Source: Arenicola marina (taxonomy: Eukaryota > Annelida > Polychaeta > Arenicolidae). From it: 64,000 nt of DNA. The notes beneath the pieces are model-generated. The model had not been told where the DNA came from, did no database searches, and saw only the letters and a program-made list of their open reading frames with translations. Where the stretch lies: assembly GCA_964019135.1 (NCBI GenBank), contig OZ025257.1, positions 18,875,971 to 18,939,970 on the forward strand, given 5' to 3'. Both the position numbers and the translations under genes were made by a program. Every line of letters starts with the position of its first letter. The stretch's first letter is position 1. This document shows positions 47,666-57,943 of this stretch, piece by piece.

Positions 47666-48720
47666 GGGGCAACAAAGCCTAGAAGCACGTAGATACACCA
47701 GCTCGGCCAGTTCCCTCAGTCATGGCTCTGCAGCCCTACAGGGTAAAAACAAACTAACTTATTAGCAGTTAAGACTAACATGAACGAAGCCCCATCGGTG
47801 TAATGACGGCGGAAATCCTGCTATGACCCGCGGCATTGGAACGAAGGCCATCGTTCTGGTCACCGCCTTACACCCAGAGAGCGGTGGCCTAGAGCTATAA
47901 CCCTCATCGTGTCCATCCCCTCCAATCCCCTTCAGTTAAAATTCATTAGGTCCGAGTTTTGGCCTAAATGTTGGATCTGTAGGCTTCGATAGCGTGTGTT
48001 TAATTAAATACACGTCCAAGTAACGCGCATATACCTCCAGAAAGTGCGCGACGTCATCCGCACCCATTGGCAAAGTCATGCTCATTTTGACGCACATTAG
48101 ATTTATTATTGTAAACTGATTTATCGAAATAGAAAAAAAATAATAGTTGGGAGTCGAGTTCAATGTTTTAATAAATACGTTAAAATTAATTAGAACTATA
48201 TACGCAAAGACAGTTTGCCACAAAACACTCTTGGACTGTTGAATGTTGTTAGGTACACGGTCCCTTCAACCATGCGGGGGGTAAAGGTCATTGATTGCAC
48301 TAATATATCATAATCCCTTCATGTTATCCTGAAGGTCGTTTTATTAGGTCACACTACTAACTTATGCTGGATTGTCGAAACAAGCTTTGAACATATGCGT
48401 AATTAGGTCTAAATACCATGTACGCGATACATGTATGCACATTCAGGAAACTAAATGAGCCCTCGAGTTATACATAGAACGCCTAATTATGTGCATAATT
48501 GTACATAACTCTCTGATAATATACCCTAGCGTCCGTCATCCTCTAGCCTCTCCCCTACCTAGCCCGGCCTCCCTGGCCGGGTTCATTCTAAGCCCCCTCC
48601 TGTGCCAATATCCCTCATGGTCAGCCCCGTACATTGAGTGAGCACGGCGGGTAGGGATTAAATATCGAGACAAGAGGTCAAAGAGTGAAGGAAAGCCATT
48701 GGACGAAGCGACACGAGCGG
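47666..48720. other. No recognisable gene
   Basis: Mixed to AT-rich sequence. No coding region or RNA gene could be supported. Confidence 0.5.
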
Positions 48721-48723
48721 CAA

Positions 48724-48769
48724 TCACGTCATTATGACGTCATTATTACGTCATCAAATGGCGCGCGCC
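48724..48769. promoter_or_regulatory. Three CRE-like sites in 11-bp phase plus GGCGCGCGCC
   Basis: TCACGTCA (48724), TGACGTCA (48735) and TTACGTCA (48746) lie exactly 11 bp apart, one DNA turn, as a small tandem repeat of N-ACGTCATNA. The palindrome GGCGCGCGCC follows (48760-48769). ATF/CREB-type proteins bind such sites. The GC-rich sequence and candidate start codon 110-150 bp downstream fit a CpG promoter, but activity is inferred. Confidence 0.5.
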
Positions 48770-48878
48770 GACAAAGCGCGCGCTGCTTGAGTAGGATGTG
48801 GAGTCTGATGGGTGGGGCGGTACGAGGGGGGGGGGGCGGTGGAGCGGTGGGACGGGAGCGGCGGGGGGGGGGGGCGGC

Positions 48879-48995
48879 ATGATGGCGGCTGCCGCTCCCC
48901 CTATGCCTCGTGGCAGTGTCATGGGCCATCAAAAGCAAACCCGCCGCCAGGGGGACGAATTGAGGCGACGCGGGCGGCGGTCGCGGGAACCTCAG
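48879..48995 (+). CDS. Possible first coding exon of an unidentified gene
   Basis: Tandem ATGs (48879 and 48882) in an ATGATGGCGGCTGCC context open a 39-codon frame beginning MMAAAAPPMPRGSVMGHQKQ and ending in an Arg-rich segment (RRRGRRSREPQ). It stops at CTCAG followed by GTAAT (48996), a good splice donor (CAG|GTAA). The CRE cluster and GC-rich sequence upstream suit a promoter. The frame also stays open past the donor to 49085, so an unspliced small frame is possible. I do not recognise the peptide, and no second exon was identified. Alanine- and arginine-rich frames are common in GC-rich DNA, so this remains tentative. Confidence 0.3.
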
Positions 48996-48999
48996 GTAA

Positions 49000-49740
49000 T
49001 CGCCCGGCACATAAATCACAGGCAATTTAGCCAAAGAGCGCGTATCTGGGTGCTCGCATCCATCACCGGGCTCGCCCTGCCATAATTGGTTTGAATGAGC
49101 CATTCACTTGTACCATAAATACGATTACTTTGACCAGATATGAACCGTGCGCGCTTAGGCTGGTTGGCAATTGCATGAGCCGGGGGCATATGATACGGTG
49201 CGCTAGGAGTTATACAGTGAGTAGTATAGAGAGACACTTCTTTGGCCAGCCGGGCGGCGAGTCACGCCAGCGGGAAAGGGAAAGGAGATTAGTGACACTG
49301 CAGGGCAGAGGGATTTACTCCCGAATGGCTGTTGCTGAAGAGATTACTTCGTGTTTGGATCAGGCGCCGTCTTATAGTCTAGTTATTAACAAAGCAGGGC
49401 AACACATCTGCGAATCGGGGTTTTCTTTGCATCATATGCATCATGTATATTTTATTTTATTTTCACAGTGCCGGATCGGGGTTGAACGACCGATCCGTCA
49501 GTAAGTGTACCTCATCTGTTACATTCCTGTGAATAGGCTTGCATATGAGGAGGGCAGTCGAACAATATTATTGCCAATGTAATGTTTTTCCCGAGGGGGG
49601 GACCGGGGGGGGGGAGGCACGTGGTGGATACATGTCTTTGTCTCTACGCTATTAAATAACGCTAATGGTGGCATCGTGACTATTCGTTATGGTCGTTATT
49701 ATATATCACATAATAAAATAATCATACTATAAAATAATGT
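49000..49740. other. No recognisable gene
   Basis: Mixed sequence. A 137-codon plus-strand frame (49091-49504) has no recognisable domain and its translation is not low-complexity. A G-run lies at 49605-49614. Confidence 0.45.
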
Positions 49741-49960
49741 ACGTTTATCAAAAATCATAAATGAAATATATAGTTTACCATAAATGAAATATGTAGTTTA
49801 TCATAAATGAAATATATGTAGTTTATCATAAATGAAATATATAATTTATCATAAATGAAATACATAATTTATCATAAATTAAATACATAGTTTATCCTAA
49901 AATAATGTATTTTCAATCATAAATTAATAATATATTTTCAATCATAAAATAATGCATTTT
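49741..49960 (+). repeat. AT-rich ~22-26-bp tandem repeat
   Basis: TCATAAATGAAATATATAGT-like units recur about eight times with small length changes, decaying at the right into AATCATAAAATAATG. The period varies between about 22 and 26 bp. Confidence 0.8.
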
Positions 49961-51110
49961 CCATTTCTAAAATAATATATACCATGTCAGAAAATAATAA
50001 CACTAGGCTGTCATCAGCTCTTCGCAAACACGCCAATAGTCCACGTGAAATATAAATATGTCTGAGCACATACTTGAGCGGATCAACGTTTGAGCTGAGA
50101 AATATTTCCTTTGCTAATCCCAACCCATCCGGCTCCACATAATCCCCTAACACCCTTAATCCAGGGACATGCTATGGCCAATCTGGCCACACATTGCCCT
50201 CAGCCACCCCCATCCCACCTCCCCTATCACCCACCCCCCCTCAACGTACTTCCTGCCTCGCTGACCACCAACCTTCTCACACTGTCGTAAGGTGAAATAA
50301 AACTACGCGCAACCAATATCTGTCTCCCAGTTCATCACGCGCTGGCAATAGATTCCAGCCTCCATAAAACACACATACAACAATAGCACACAGAACCCCA
50401 TTCCACCCACCCTCAGCCCTGCCCCCCCCCCTCCAACCCAACCCAGGCCCCCACCCGTCACCCTGTACGCCCTCCCATCGCATGCTTCAAAAGCGTGTCA
50501 CTCAACCACAGATTCCGTTGTTTCATTTAACGCCCATACTACCAAATGCATCCCTCCAGCAACCCAGCTCGCCCCCCCCCCCTCCACACCATCACTATGA
50601 CCCACACTTCCCTCCCCCTCCCTCTACCCTCCCTTCCCTCTGCCCCTTCCCCTTCCTCCTCCTTCTCCTCCCCCCAGCCCCCAGCCCATCCCCACTATCA
50701 CCCAAACTCCCCTCCCTCCTCGTCCTTCCACCTCCCCACGGTCACTATCACCCACGCTTCCCTCCCCCTCCCTCCCCATCCCCCTCCCCCTCCCTCCCCT
50801 CCCTCCCCCTCCCCCTCCCTCGCTCACACGTCTCGCTTCCTCTACTTGGCATGCTTCCCCGCCATTCTTCACGGCAGTCCCGCAGACCGCTTCCATGAAG
50901 CAACTGTCAGAAGTAACGAAAAATAATAACCCTTTCGGTGTGATCTAGAGTAGGCCGCAAACCCCGTCTCGAGTTGATCCACGACATCCACGGGAAAGGG
51001 CAAACAAAGGCCGGACGGCGAGACTCGGGCCCCGATACGTGAATCCCCGGGAGATTAAGTAAAGGAGCATTAAGTAAAAGATCAGATACCGGTTATTATG
51101 CTTTTTGTTC
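49961..51110. other. No recognisable gene; C-rich and pyrimidine-rich tract
   Basis: 50390-50470 and 50560-50830 are C/T-rich with several C-runs. Proline-rich frames there are compositional. The rest is mixed. Confidence 0.55.
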
Positions 51111-51130
51111 GCGACGCGCCATCGATTGTC

Positions 51131-51152
51131 GTTGCCATGGCGACGCTTCCGG
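51131..51152. promoter_or_regulatory. X-box (RFX) next to ETS-type site
   Basis: GTTGCCATGGCGAC (51131-51144) matches the X-box consensus RYYNYY-N2-RRNRAC perfectly and is close to the canonical GTTGCCATGGCAAC. CTTCCGG (51146-51152), an ETS-binding core, follows within two bases, in a CpG-containing context. Such pairings occur at animal housekeeping and ciliary promoters. No open frame beginning here is longer than about 10 codons. Confidence 0.4.
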
Positions 51153-51159
51153 TGGCGGA

Positions 51160-54100
51160 ACAATCTTAAGTGCTTCAGGCGTAGAAGACCTATTAGCGGG
51201 GGGAAAATATACGCTATTTTAACAAATAGAGATATCGCGAGTTTTTGGATGGGAGGTTGTGGGGGTGTTGGAGGTAGGGGCAGGGGGAGTTTCGTGGGGG
51301 GGGGAGTGTGTGTGTGTGTAAGGGAGATGAGGGGGAGAAGAAGGAGGCGGGGGAGGGAGGGGGGGGGGGTGAAAACAAGAGGCTATGTTGTCCACTGTGG
51401 CAACTTCCTGGCTTTTCCTTCCCGAAAATATCAAAAACGTCGCTGGCTGGGTGCATTGAAAGGCATCCTCCCGGCGTGGAGATGAGAGCCAATATCGGAA
51501 GGCGACACAATAAGACTTCATTAGACAACTTCCCCCCTGCCTTCCGTTTGCTTTAGCCCGCGGCCAAATGGAAGCGTATATGGAGGGAACTGACAAAGGC
51601 TTGAGCCCGAAGGAACGGGATATGGTCATTTGCCTTTTAGGGGAGACCCGGGTCCAAACGAGGAGCGGTATGTATGTGTGTGTGTTTGTAGGAGAGGGGG
51701 GGACCACGGGCGGCGAGCGGAGGACGAGGAGGGGAGTGTAGGGGAGTGGGGCGGAGTGGCTGTAAGGGGAAAAAAAGATGGAAAGAGAGAACCGGTGCTA
51801 TGGTTGGGGATCCGTGGGGGGTGCATAATATTGGATAGCGGGATTGTGTACCCTAGCGCGGGAGGCGGAGTGTGGGAGAGAGGTGGAGAAGTTCGCAGAT
51901 GAGCAGAGTGGGGGAGGGAGGGAGGGAGGGAGGGAGGGAGGGAGGGAGCCAGGCAGGCAGGGATGGAGGCAGGCAGGCAGGCAGGCAGGGAAGGAGGGAG
52001 GGAAGGAGTGAAGGAGGGAGGGGGGAGGGAAGGATCGAGGAAGGGAGGGAGGGAGGGGGGGGGAGGGATGGAGTATGAGGGAGGGTGGGGAGAAGGAGGA
52101 AGAGGAGATGTATAGATATTAATACCAGCTTAGATATTACGGACCATCAAAAGAAGAGCGGAAGACACTGGAGAAGAAGCTGACGAAGAAAGCCAAGCGA
52201 CATGAGACTCGGAAGCCAGGAGCGGATATAGGACTACAGAATGCATAAAAGAAGCTTGAACAATGGATTCGCATTGTTAGCGACCGCAAACATTTTTGTT
52301 AATGGAGAAATTGATACATGTTTTCCGCTTCCTTGATAAACATCTCATGAATATGCCACACAATGCCAGCCTGGGACGGCTCGTCGTGCGATAACCATCA
52401 CTCCAGGAAAGGCAAAATGGCAACGGGGACATGGATAACTTTATCTTAATTGAAAATTCGCATGAAAGGCAGTATTGGCTAAGTGTTAGCATGTCGAAAC
52501 CTTCTTCGTGGGTATCGCTGGTGATATACGTCAGCACAGCAGATTAATCGCGATGTCAGGGCAAGCAATAGGCGTAAATTAATCCAAACACCAAGTCCCT
52601 ATTATGTGTAAAAGCTTGTTAGTGCTTGTTAGTTTAGAAACAATTTTCCCAAGGATTTGATATATTCTTGCTAGCCCATCAGTTTTACGTTTCATTTATA
52701 ATTGATATAACATTGGCCGTATTATTATTTTTTTGTTTTTTGACCTCCCTTATCCATACACAAAATCTTAAAACTGATCTAAGGTGCATGGAAACATAAT
52801 GCCTCGTGGTGGTTGTCCAATCCTAAGGTGGAGTCTGACATGGGATAAGTTTACCAATCCCTCTAATACATGTCTAAATTAATGAAGTCGTGTCGTCACA
52901 AACAACGTGCTGGACTCTCTTTACTTGTCATATCTTCAATTATTGATATTGAGACTATGTTACATTCTACAGAGAAGAAACAGTTGCGACATTTGTGGTT
53001 TTATTGTTATTACCTAGAGCTTCATTCTATATAATGAAATGAAATCAAAATCCTTTATCACAAATCATTTATCTAAGTCAGTATTGTTTCTTATGCTGAT
53101 AGTTTATTCATTGCTCGATCCATACATGCAGGTAATGCAACTTATAGGTACATAACATAGGTTTATTACAGCATCGTAACAAGGCATTTGGTTTCATAGA
53201 CTACTAGAATTTACATCACAAAAAATGCCCCGTAGTCTTGGTCGGTATATTCAGTTTTTGTCCGAAAGCGCACATTATAAGAAACCTAAGTGGGTCTGTA
53301 TTAATGCAAGCTCATATAAAAACTATGTCTTTCTTATAACTGTTTACGGGCCTTCATATATACTCAAACATTGCGTGTAATCAAAATACGGATACCGAAG
53401 AGCAACGACTCAATGCATCTCAGTAATCCGTATTATATTTTATTCTTTATGTAAGCGCACTGTTTGCATGATACGAAGGGAGACAATGATAACACTATCA
53501 CCCACAATGAAGCCATGTGCAGTACAGGGCTAACTAGAGCTGGGTAACGCAATACACCGTGAGACTCGCAGTCCATATGACAGCAATGCCTCACCGCCGA
53601 AGGTAACAACATCCTGGCCTACTTATAGTGGTGGTGGAAGGGATTAGAGCTACCTGGGCGGTCGCTGACAGCCACCTACATGAGTCCCCGTTGTCAGGCT
53701 ACCCTGGTGAATGACACTCATTAGCTGGGCGGGGAAGGAGGTACACAATTAGACTATTAACTCATTCGGCGCGGCGGGGAGTGGTGGATGGGACGCGGCG
53801 GGCTGCCACAAACCTTCTCTGACTGTGCCAAGTACCTCGTCGATCCGTCGTGCCGTGCGCGATTCATCCGCCGTACCTCTCGCCGTCGTCTCCTGTGAGT
53901 CTCCTAGCAGCGCGACTCACCGGGGGCGGGCGTGGTTAGGGGGGGGAGGGCGTGGAGGGTGGGGGAGGGGGCGATTGTGTCCCAGAGCTTCTTTCGTCAT
54001 GGAGATGCGTCATAGGCCCGTAACTAAGCATCGTGTGACCTATAATGCGCGTATGGCATGCATGTAGACCCTATATTTAAGGTAGAAAGATTGTGTTCTG

Positions 54101-54950
54101 ACGGCACCAAATTCATATATCAAAAACAGCGGGGGTCGGGGCGGGGCGGGGGCGGGGCGGGGGGGGGGGGCGTGGCTGGTACTGCTGTAGCTATATATGT
54201 AGGCCTAATGACCGCTCGCGTTATGTCATTCATCCATTCCTTTAATTTTAAAGACTTCAAAGCAGCCTTCCTGGAACGGATCATAAGGCTATTACGAGCA
54301 AGTACGGTGGGAAAGACAGCTCTGCGTGGTGCAGCCAAAGACATGCGTAACAGCGGAAATGTCACATAGCCCAATACGCCGAATGATACACCATTACTTG
54401 GCATAATTGGCGATGTAATGCTTGTGATTTGTACTTGAAAACATTGAAGACTAATATTAAAGCAAATTACTGCAGTTTGAGGCACGTGTTAACTTGGCAT
54501 TCTACCTTTATAGATACAGATATATATCTATATAATTATAGATATATATATATGCATACCTACTAATATATTTTATGTTATATAACTTAAACCCGCGCTG
54601 TCATTATAATCACTGATTAAATACTATTAATACTAATTAAATGCTGAAAGATACATGCCCCCACCCCCCGTCCCCCCTGCCTCCCCAATCGGTTAGGGAA
54701 ATCTGCTTTCATTCCATGTCAGAAACTATTTTTGCATTTGGCATAACGATCCCTTTCCTGTGACGTTGGCAGGGTGACAAAGGGGTGGTGAACGAATAAA
54801 ATAAAACAAAGGTAGACCATGTAGACTTTCACCCTAGATCTGTTCTTTTCTCATCTTTTTATCTTTTTTTATGTCAACTTGTAAGAGTCGGTTCTGGAAA
54901 ACATGCGCCTCGATCTTTGGTAGCATTTTTCCCATGTGCACCTTGCTGGC
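51160..54950. other. No recognisable gene; several low-complexity patches
   Basis: G-rich 51255-51375 with a GT run, purine-rich sequence at 51900-52080 of GGGA and GGCA tetramers, then 52100-53800 unique and mostly AT-rich. G-rich 53935-53970 and 54126-54170 follow, then a TATATC palindromic run at 54520-54560. None of the short frames is recognisable. Confidence 0.5.
51905..52080 (+). repeat. GGGA / GGCA tetranucleotide microsatellite
   Basis: (GGGA)n from about 51912 to 51947, (GGCA)n at 51951-51988 and further GGGA/GGAA units to 52080. It is purine-rich on the plus strand. Confidence 0.9.
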
Positions 54951-54968
54951 TGGCTTGTTAGCTGGTTA

Positions 54969-55059
<91 letters not shown>

Positions 55060-55060
55060 T

Positions 55061-55131
<71 letters not shown>

Positions 55132-55155
55132 TGTTAGCTGGCTGGCTGCCTGGCT
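54945..55155 (+). repeat. TGGC tetranucleotide microsatellite
   Basis: About 200 bases of GGCT/TGGC repeats, nearly pure, with a few T substitutions (GCTTGCTGG, GCTTGTTAGC). The plus strand reads Leu-Ala-Gly-Trp cycles because four codons equal three tetramers; this is not evidence of a protein. Confidence 0.97.
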
Positions 55156-56220
55156 ATGTGGGCGATGGGTGTGTGTTGTCAGGTCTCACTGTCTCCCTCC
55201 TAAATTAGCCGTAATCACCTTAATTGCCGCCGTTACGTGTTAGGCGCGCCCGAAGCGCTTTCGAACAAGGATCTCTACGCGTCGACGGCAGGAAGGGGGG
55301 GGGGGGGGTCGGGAGCGGGAAAGGTTAGCCTCCCGGCGCCTTCCCCAGCCACCTTCGCCCCCCCCCCGCCGTCCCTCCCTCACACACACGCACTCTCACA
55401 ATAATCTAGAATCCCTGGCCGGTGGTTTCTCTATTATGTCCCCCTACCCTACCTGCCCTCCTTCCCCACTCGGCTCCTGCCCATTATCCACCACCCACCA
55501 TCCCCCGTAGCCTTGTTTCTAAACTTTGATTAAGGCTCCGTGGCAGAAATACCGGGACAATGTGCTCTGGAGGGGGGACAAAGGAAGCTTCAAATATTAT
55601 GGATGGTTTCCTCTCATTAACTCCGTCAGTCGTTGTGTTGACGGGGACTGGTGCTGGGTAATAGAGGGGGTGAGGGGTAAGGGTGGCTAGGGAAGGGGTA
55701 TGGGTGGGTGGGTGGATGAAGGTGACGGTGAGGTTAGGGGTGCGGGAGGGGCTGTGCGGAGTGAGGCGACGGTGAGTACGGGTGGCGGCCGGGGTGAAGG
55801 TGTGTTGTGGTGGGGGTGGGGCAGAGAGCTGAGATAAAGCTTGGGGGTGGGGTGGGGTGGGGTGCGGGGGGCAGACAGTGGGCGTGCGGGTCGGAGTGGT
55901 GTAATGACGGGGGTGACAGACAGAGACGGTGGTGGTGGGCGGAATGTGTCAAACAAGAGGGGAGCGCGTGAGTGAGAGGTGAAGGCGTCTCTATGGTTAA
56001 TCTGGCCGTCTAAGCGGACGATGCTGACCAACAACAGAGACCATACTCCCCCACGCCCCCTCCCCCCAGCCCCTCCCCCCCTCCCGCTCCCTCCCACCGA
56101 TCCAGCGTTTTTACCCCATTTTACCCCTCCGGCTACGTGTCCACTCGTCGGCAGTGACCCCTCGCAACCTCCCTCCCCTCACCTCCACACCCCCCCCCCC
56201 CTTGCTACCGCCCCATGATA
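55156..56220. other. No recognisable gene; low complexity before the LINE
   Basis: G-run at 55297-55308, C-rich at 55340-55380, G-rich 55660-55880 and C-rich 56045-56205. Open frames are compositional. 56214-56220 is the left target-site duplication (CATGATA) of the LINE. Confidence 0.6.
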
Positions 56221-57936
56221 CGGTATCCTGTTGGAAGCACAGGCAGGTTTCCGTAAAACATACAGTACTGTCGATCAGATATTTGTACTTCAAAGTCTTG
56301 TGTCTCATGCTTTAGAACAGGGGCGTCGTCTATATTGTGCTTTTATCGATTTCAGAAGAGCCTTTGATGGAGTAAATAGAAAGTGTCTGTGGTTTAAGTT
56401 AATCAAAAATGGATTAAGGGGACAGCTTTTGAAGGTTATACAGAATATGTACGAACAGGTCAAGTGCAAAGTTTTACATTGTGATGGCACGACCTCTGAA
56501 AGCTTCGACTCCGCTATTGGAGTTCGGCAAGGCGAGACACTGTCGCCCTTCTTGTTTTCTATGTATATAAATGACATGGAGGAATATATTAGGAGACAAG
56601 GGGTAGAAGGAATCTCCATAGGACAAACGAAGTTATTTTTATTGCTGTACGCTGATGATGCTGTCTTAGTCTGCGAATCTGAGGAAGAGCTACAGAAGTC
56701 ATTAGATGCCTTAAAACGATATTGTGACGAGTGGAAATTAGTAGTGAACAGTGGCAAAAGCAAAGTGATGATTTTTCACAAAGGAGGAAGTCTACGTAAA
56801 AGCCTCAGGTTTTATCACAACGGGGAAGAAATCGACATAGTTAACACTTTCTGTTATTTAGGCGTTGTACTGTCCTCTTCTGGCAAATTTTACCAAACGC
56901 AGAAAACTTTGGCTGATCAAGCTACGAAGGCTTTATTCCAGATGGAGAAATATGTCTGTAAATTTCACTCTCTCCGTCCTACCCATCGTATGGAGTTATT
57001 TGACAAATTGATAAGCCCAATATTGAATTACGGTGCAGAAGTTTGGGGTTTCCATACTGGCCAGGCAATCGAACGAATTCATACTAAATACTTGAAAAAA
57101 TCGTTGAAGGTTAAAACCAGTACCCCAAACCATATAGCTAGGAGTGAACTCGGCAGATTAGACATGAAAACTCAGAGGTTGGTAAAAATAATCAATTACT
57201 GGGTAAAGGTTATACATTTGAATGATTCACGGTATGTTAAGCGATTGTATAAGGTGCTGTTGGAAGATTTAGAGTTAGGACGACGTAACTGGGCGTTGCT
57301 GGTACGTGATTCGCTAATGTCGCTGGGGATGGGGGATGTCTGGCTCTGGCAGTCCGTTGGAGATATCCAGGCGTTCATGTACCTCTTTAAGCAGCGGGCG
57401 AAGGATTGTTATTTTCAAACGGTACAAGCCGAGCTATCGGAAACCTCTCGTGGTACGCAATATTTACAATATAGTGTTTTGCCCATGCTTCCTTCATACT
57501 TTGCTAATGTGGAAAAGAACAGATTTATGTATTCCTTAATTAAGCTCCGAACCTTTAGCCACCGCCTCCGCATTGAAACTGGGAGATGGCACAAGCCAAA
57601 GCCACTGCCCGTGGAAGAGAGGTTGTGTAGCGAGTGCGGGTTGTTAGATGACGAAGTCCACTTTGTTCTTGTATGTCGCTTGCATGATAATCTCAGAGAG
57701 AGCTTAATCCCACCGTATTATTGGAGACTACCAAATAAAGATAAATTTTTAGCACTAGTTATGTCACAGAGCACGAAATTACAGAACAGATTGTCTGAAT
57801 ATGTTTATCTGGCCAGCAAGATGAGAGAACCTGAATGACGTTCCAGTGTACTATTGTATGAACCCGCCACATGCCATTATGTGTATTGCATCTTTTCAAC
57901 ACGAGGGCCTCGGGCTCATTGTTGCTTTGAAATAAA
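56221..57936 (+). mobile_element. 5'-truncated LINE insertion with target-site duplication
   Basis: The insertion runs from 56221 to the terminal AATAAA at 57931-57936 and is bounded on both sides by CATGATA (56214-56220 and 57937-57943), a 7-bp target-site duplication. The 5' end begins inside the reverse-transcriptase domain, and the in-frame TGA just upstream (56216-56218) lies in flanking sequence. Truncation at the 5' end with an intact 3' end and short 3' UTR (~100 bp) is the classical result of target-primed reverse transcription. The lack of any stop in the remaining ORF suggests it inserted recently. Confidence 0.88.
56231..57838 (+). CDS. LINE ORF2 C-terminal part: reverse transcriptase and zinc-knuckle region
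   Basis: Encodes the RT palm/thumb and C-terminal region of a non-LTR retrotransposon polyprotein, the enzyme that copies element RNA into DNA at the target site. Numbering from codon 56231 (a TTG, not a true start), EAQAGFRK lies at 2-9, motif A FIDFRRAFD at 38-46 (D40), motif B GVRQGETLSPFLFS at 97-110 and the catalytic YADD at 140-143. The C-terminal part includes YGAEVWG and a zinc motif C466-x2-C469-x7-H477-x4-C482. The frame is uninterrupted for 535 codons to TGA. The endonuclease and N-terminal half are missing, so it is not autonomous and probably untranslated. Clade: Jockey/CR1/L2 region of the LINE tree, exact family not determined. Confidence 0.92.
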   Translation: MEAQAGFRKTYSTVDQIFVLQSLVSHALEQGRRLYCAFIDFRRAFDGVNRKCLWFKLIKNGLRGQLLKVIQNMYEQVKCKVLHCDGTTSESFDSAIGVRQGETLSPFLFSMYINDMEEYIRRQGVEGISIGQTKLFLLLYADDAVLVCESEEELQKSLDALKRYCDEWKLVVNSGKSKVMIFHKGGSLRKSLRFYHNGEEIDIVNTFCYLGVVLSSSGKFYQTQKTLADQATKALFQMEKYVCKFHSLRPTHRMELFDKLISPILNYGAEVWGFHTGQAIERIHTKYLKKSLKVKTSTPNHIARSELGRLDMKTQRLVKIINYWVKVIHLNDSRYVKRLYKVLLEDLELGRRNWALLVRDSLMSLGMGDVWLWQSVGDIQAFMYLFKQRAKDCYFQTVQAELSETSRGTQYLQYSVLPMLPSYFANVEKNRFMYSLIKLRTFSHRLRIETGRWHKPKPLPVEERLCSECGLLDDEVHFVLVCRLHDNLRESLIPPYYWRLPNKDKFLALVMSQSTKLQNRLSEYVYLASKMREPE

Positions 57937-57943
57937 CATGATA

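Noticed and set aside
47217..47765. 182-codon frame starting ATGGCGGTAG after a CACGTG
   Set aside because: The start context is attractive, but most of the frame is the GGGGT/GGGTC array and the first ~60 residues show no domain.
53825..53890. Possible exon ending at a GTGAGT donor near 53895
   Set aside because: There is no in-frame ATG or convincing acceptor upstream, and the peptide matches nothing recognised.
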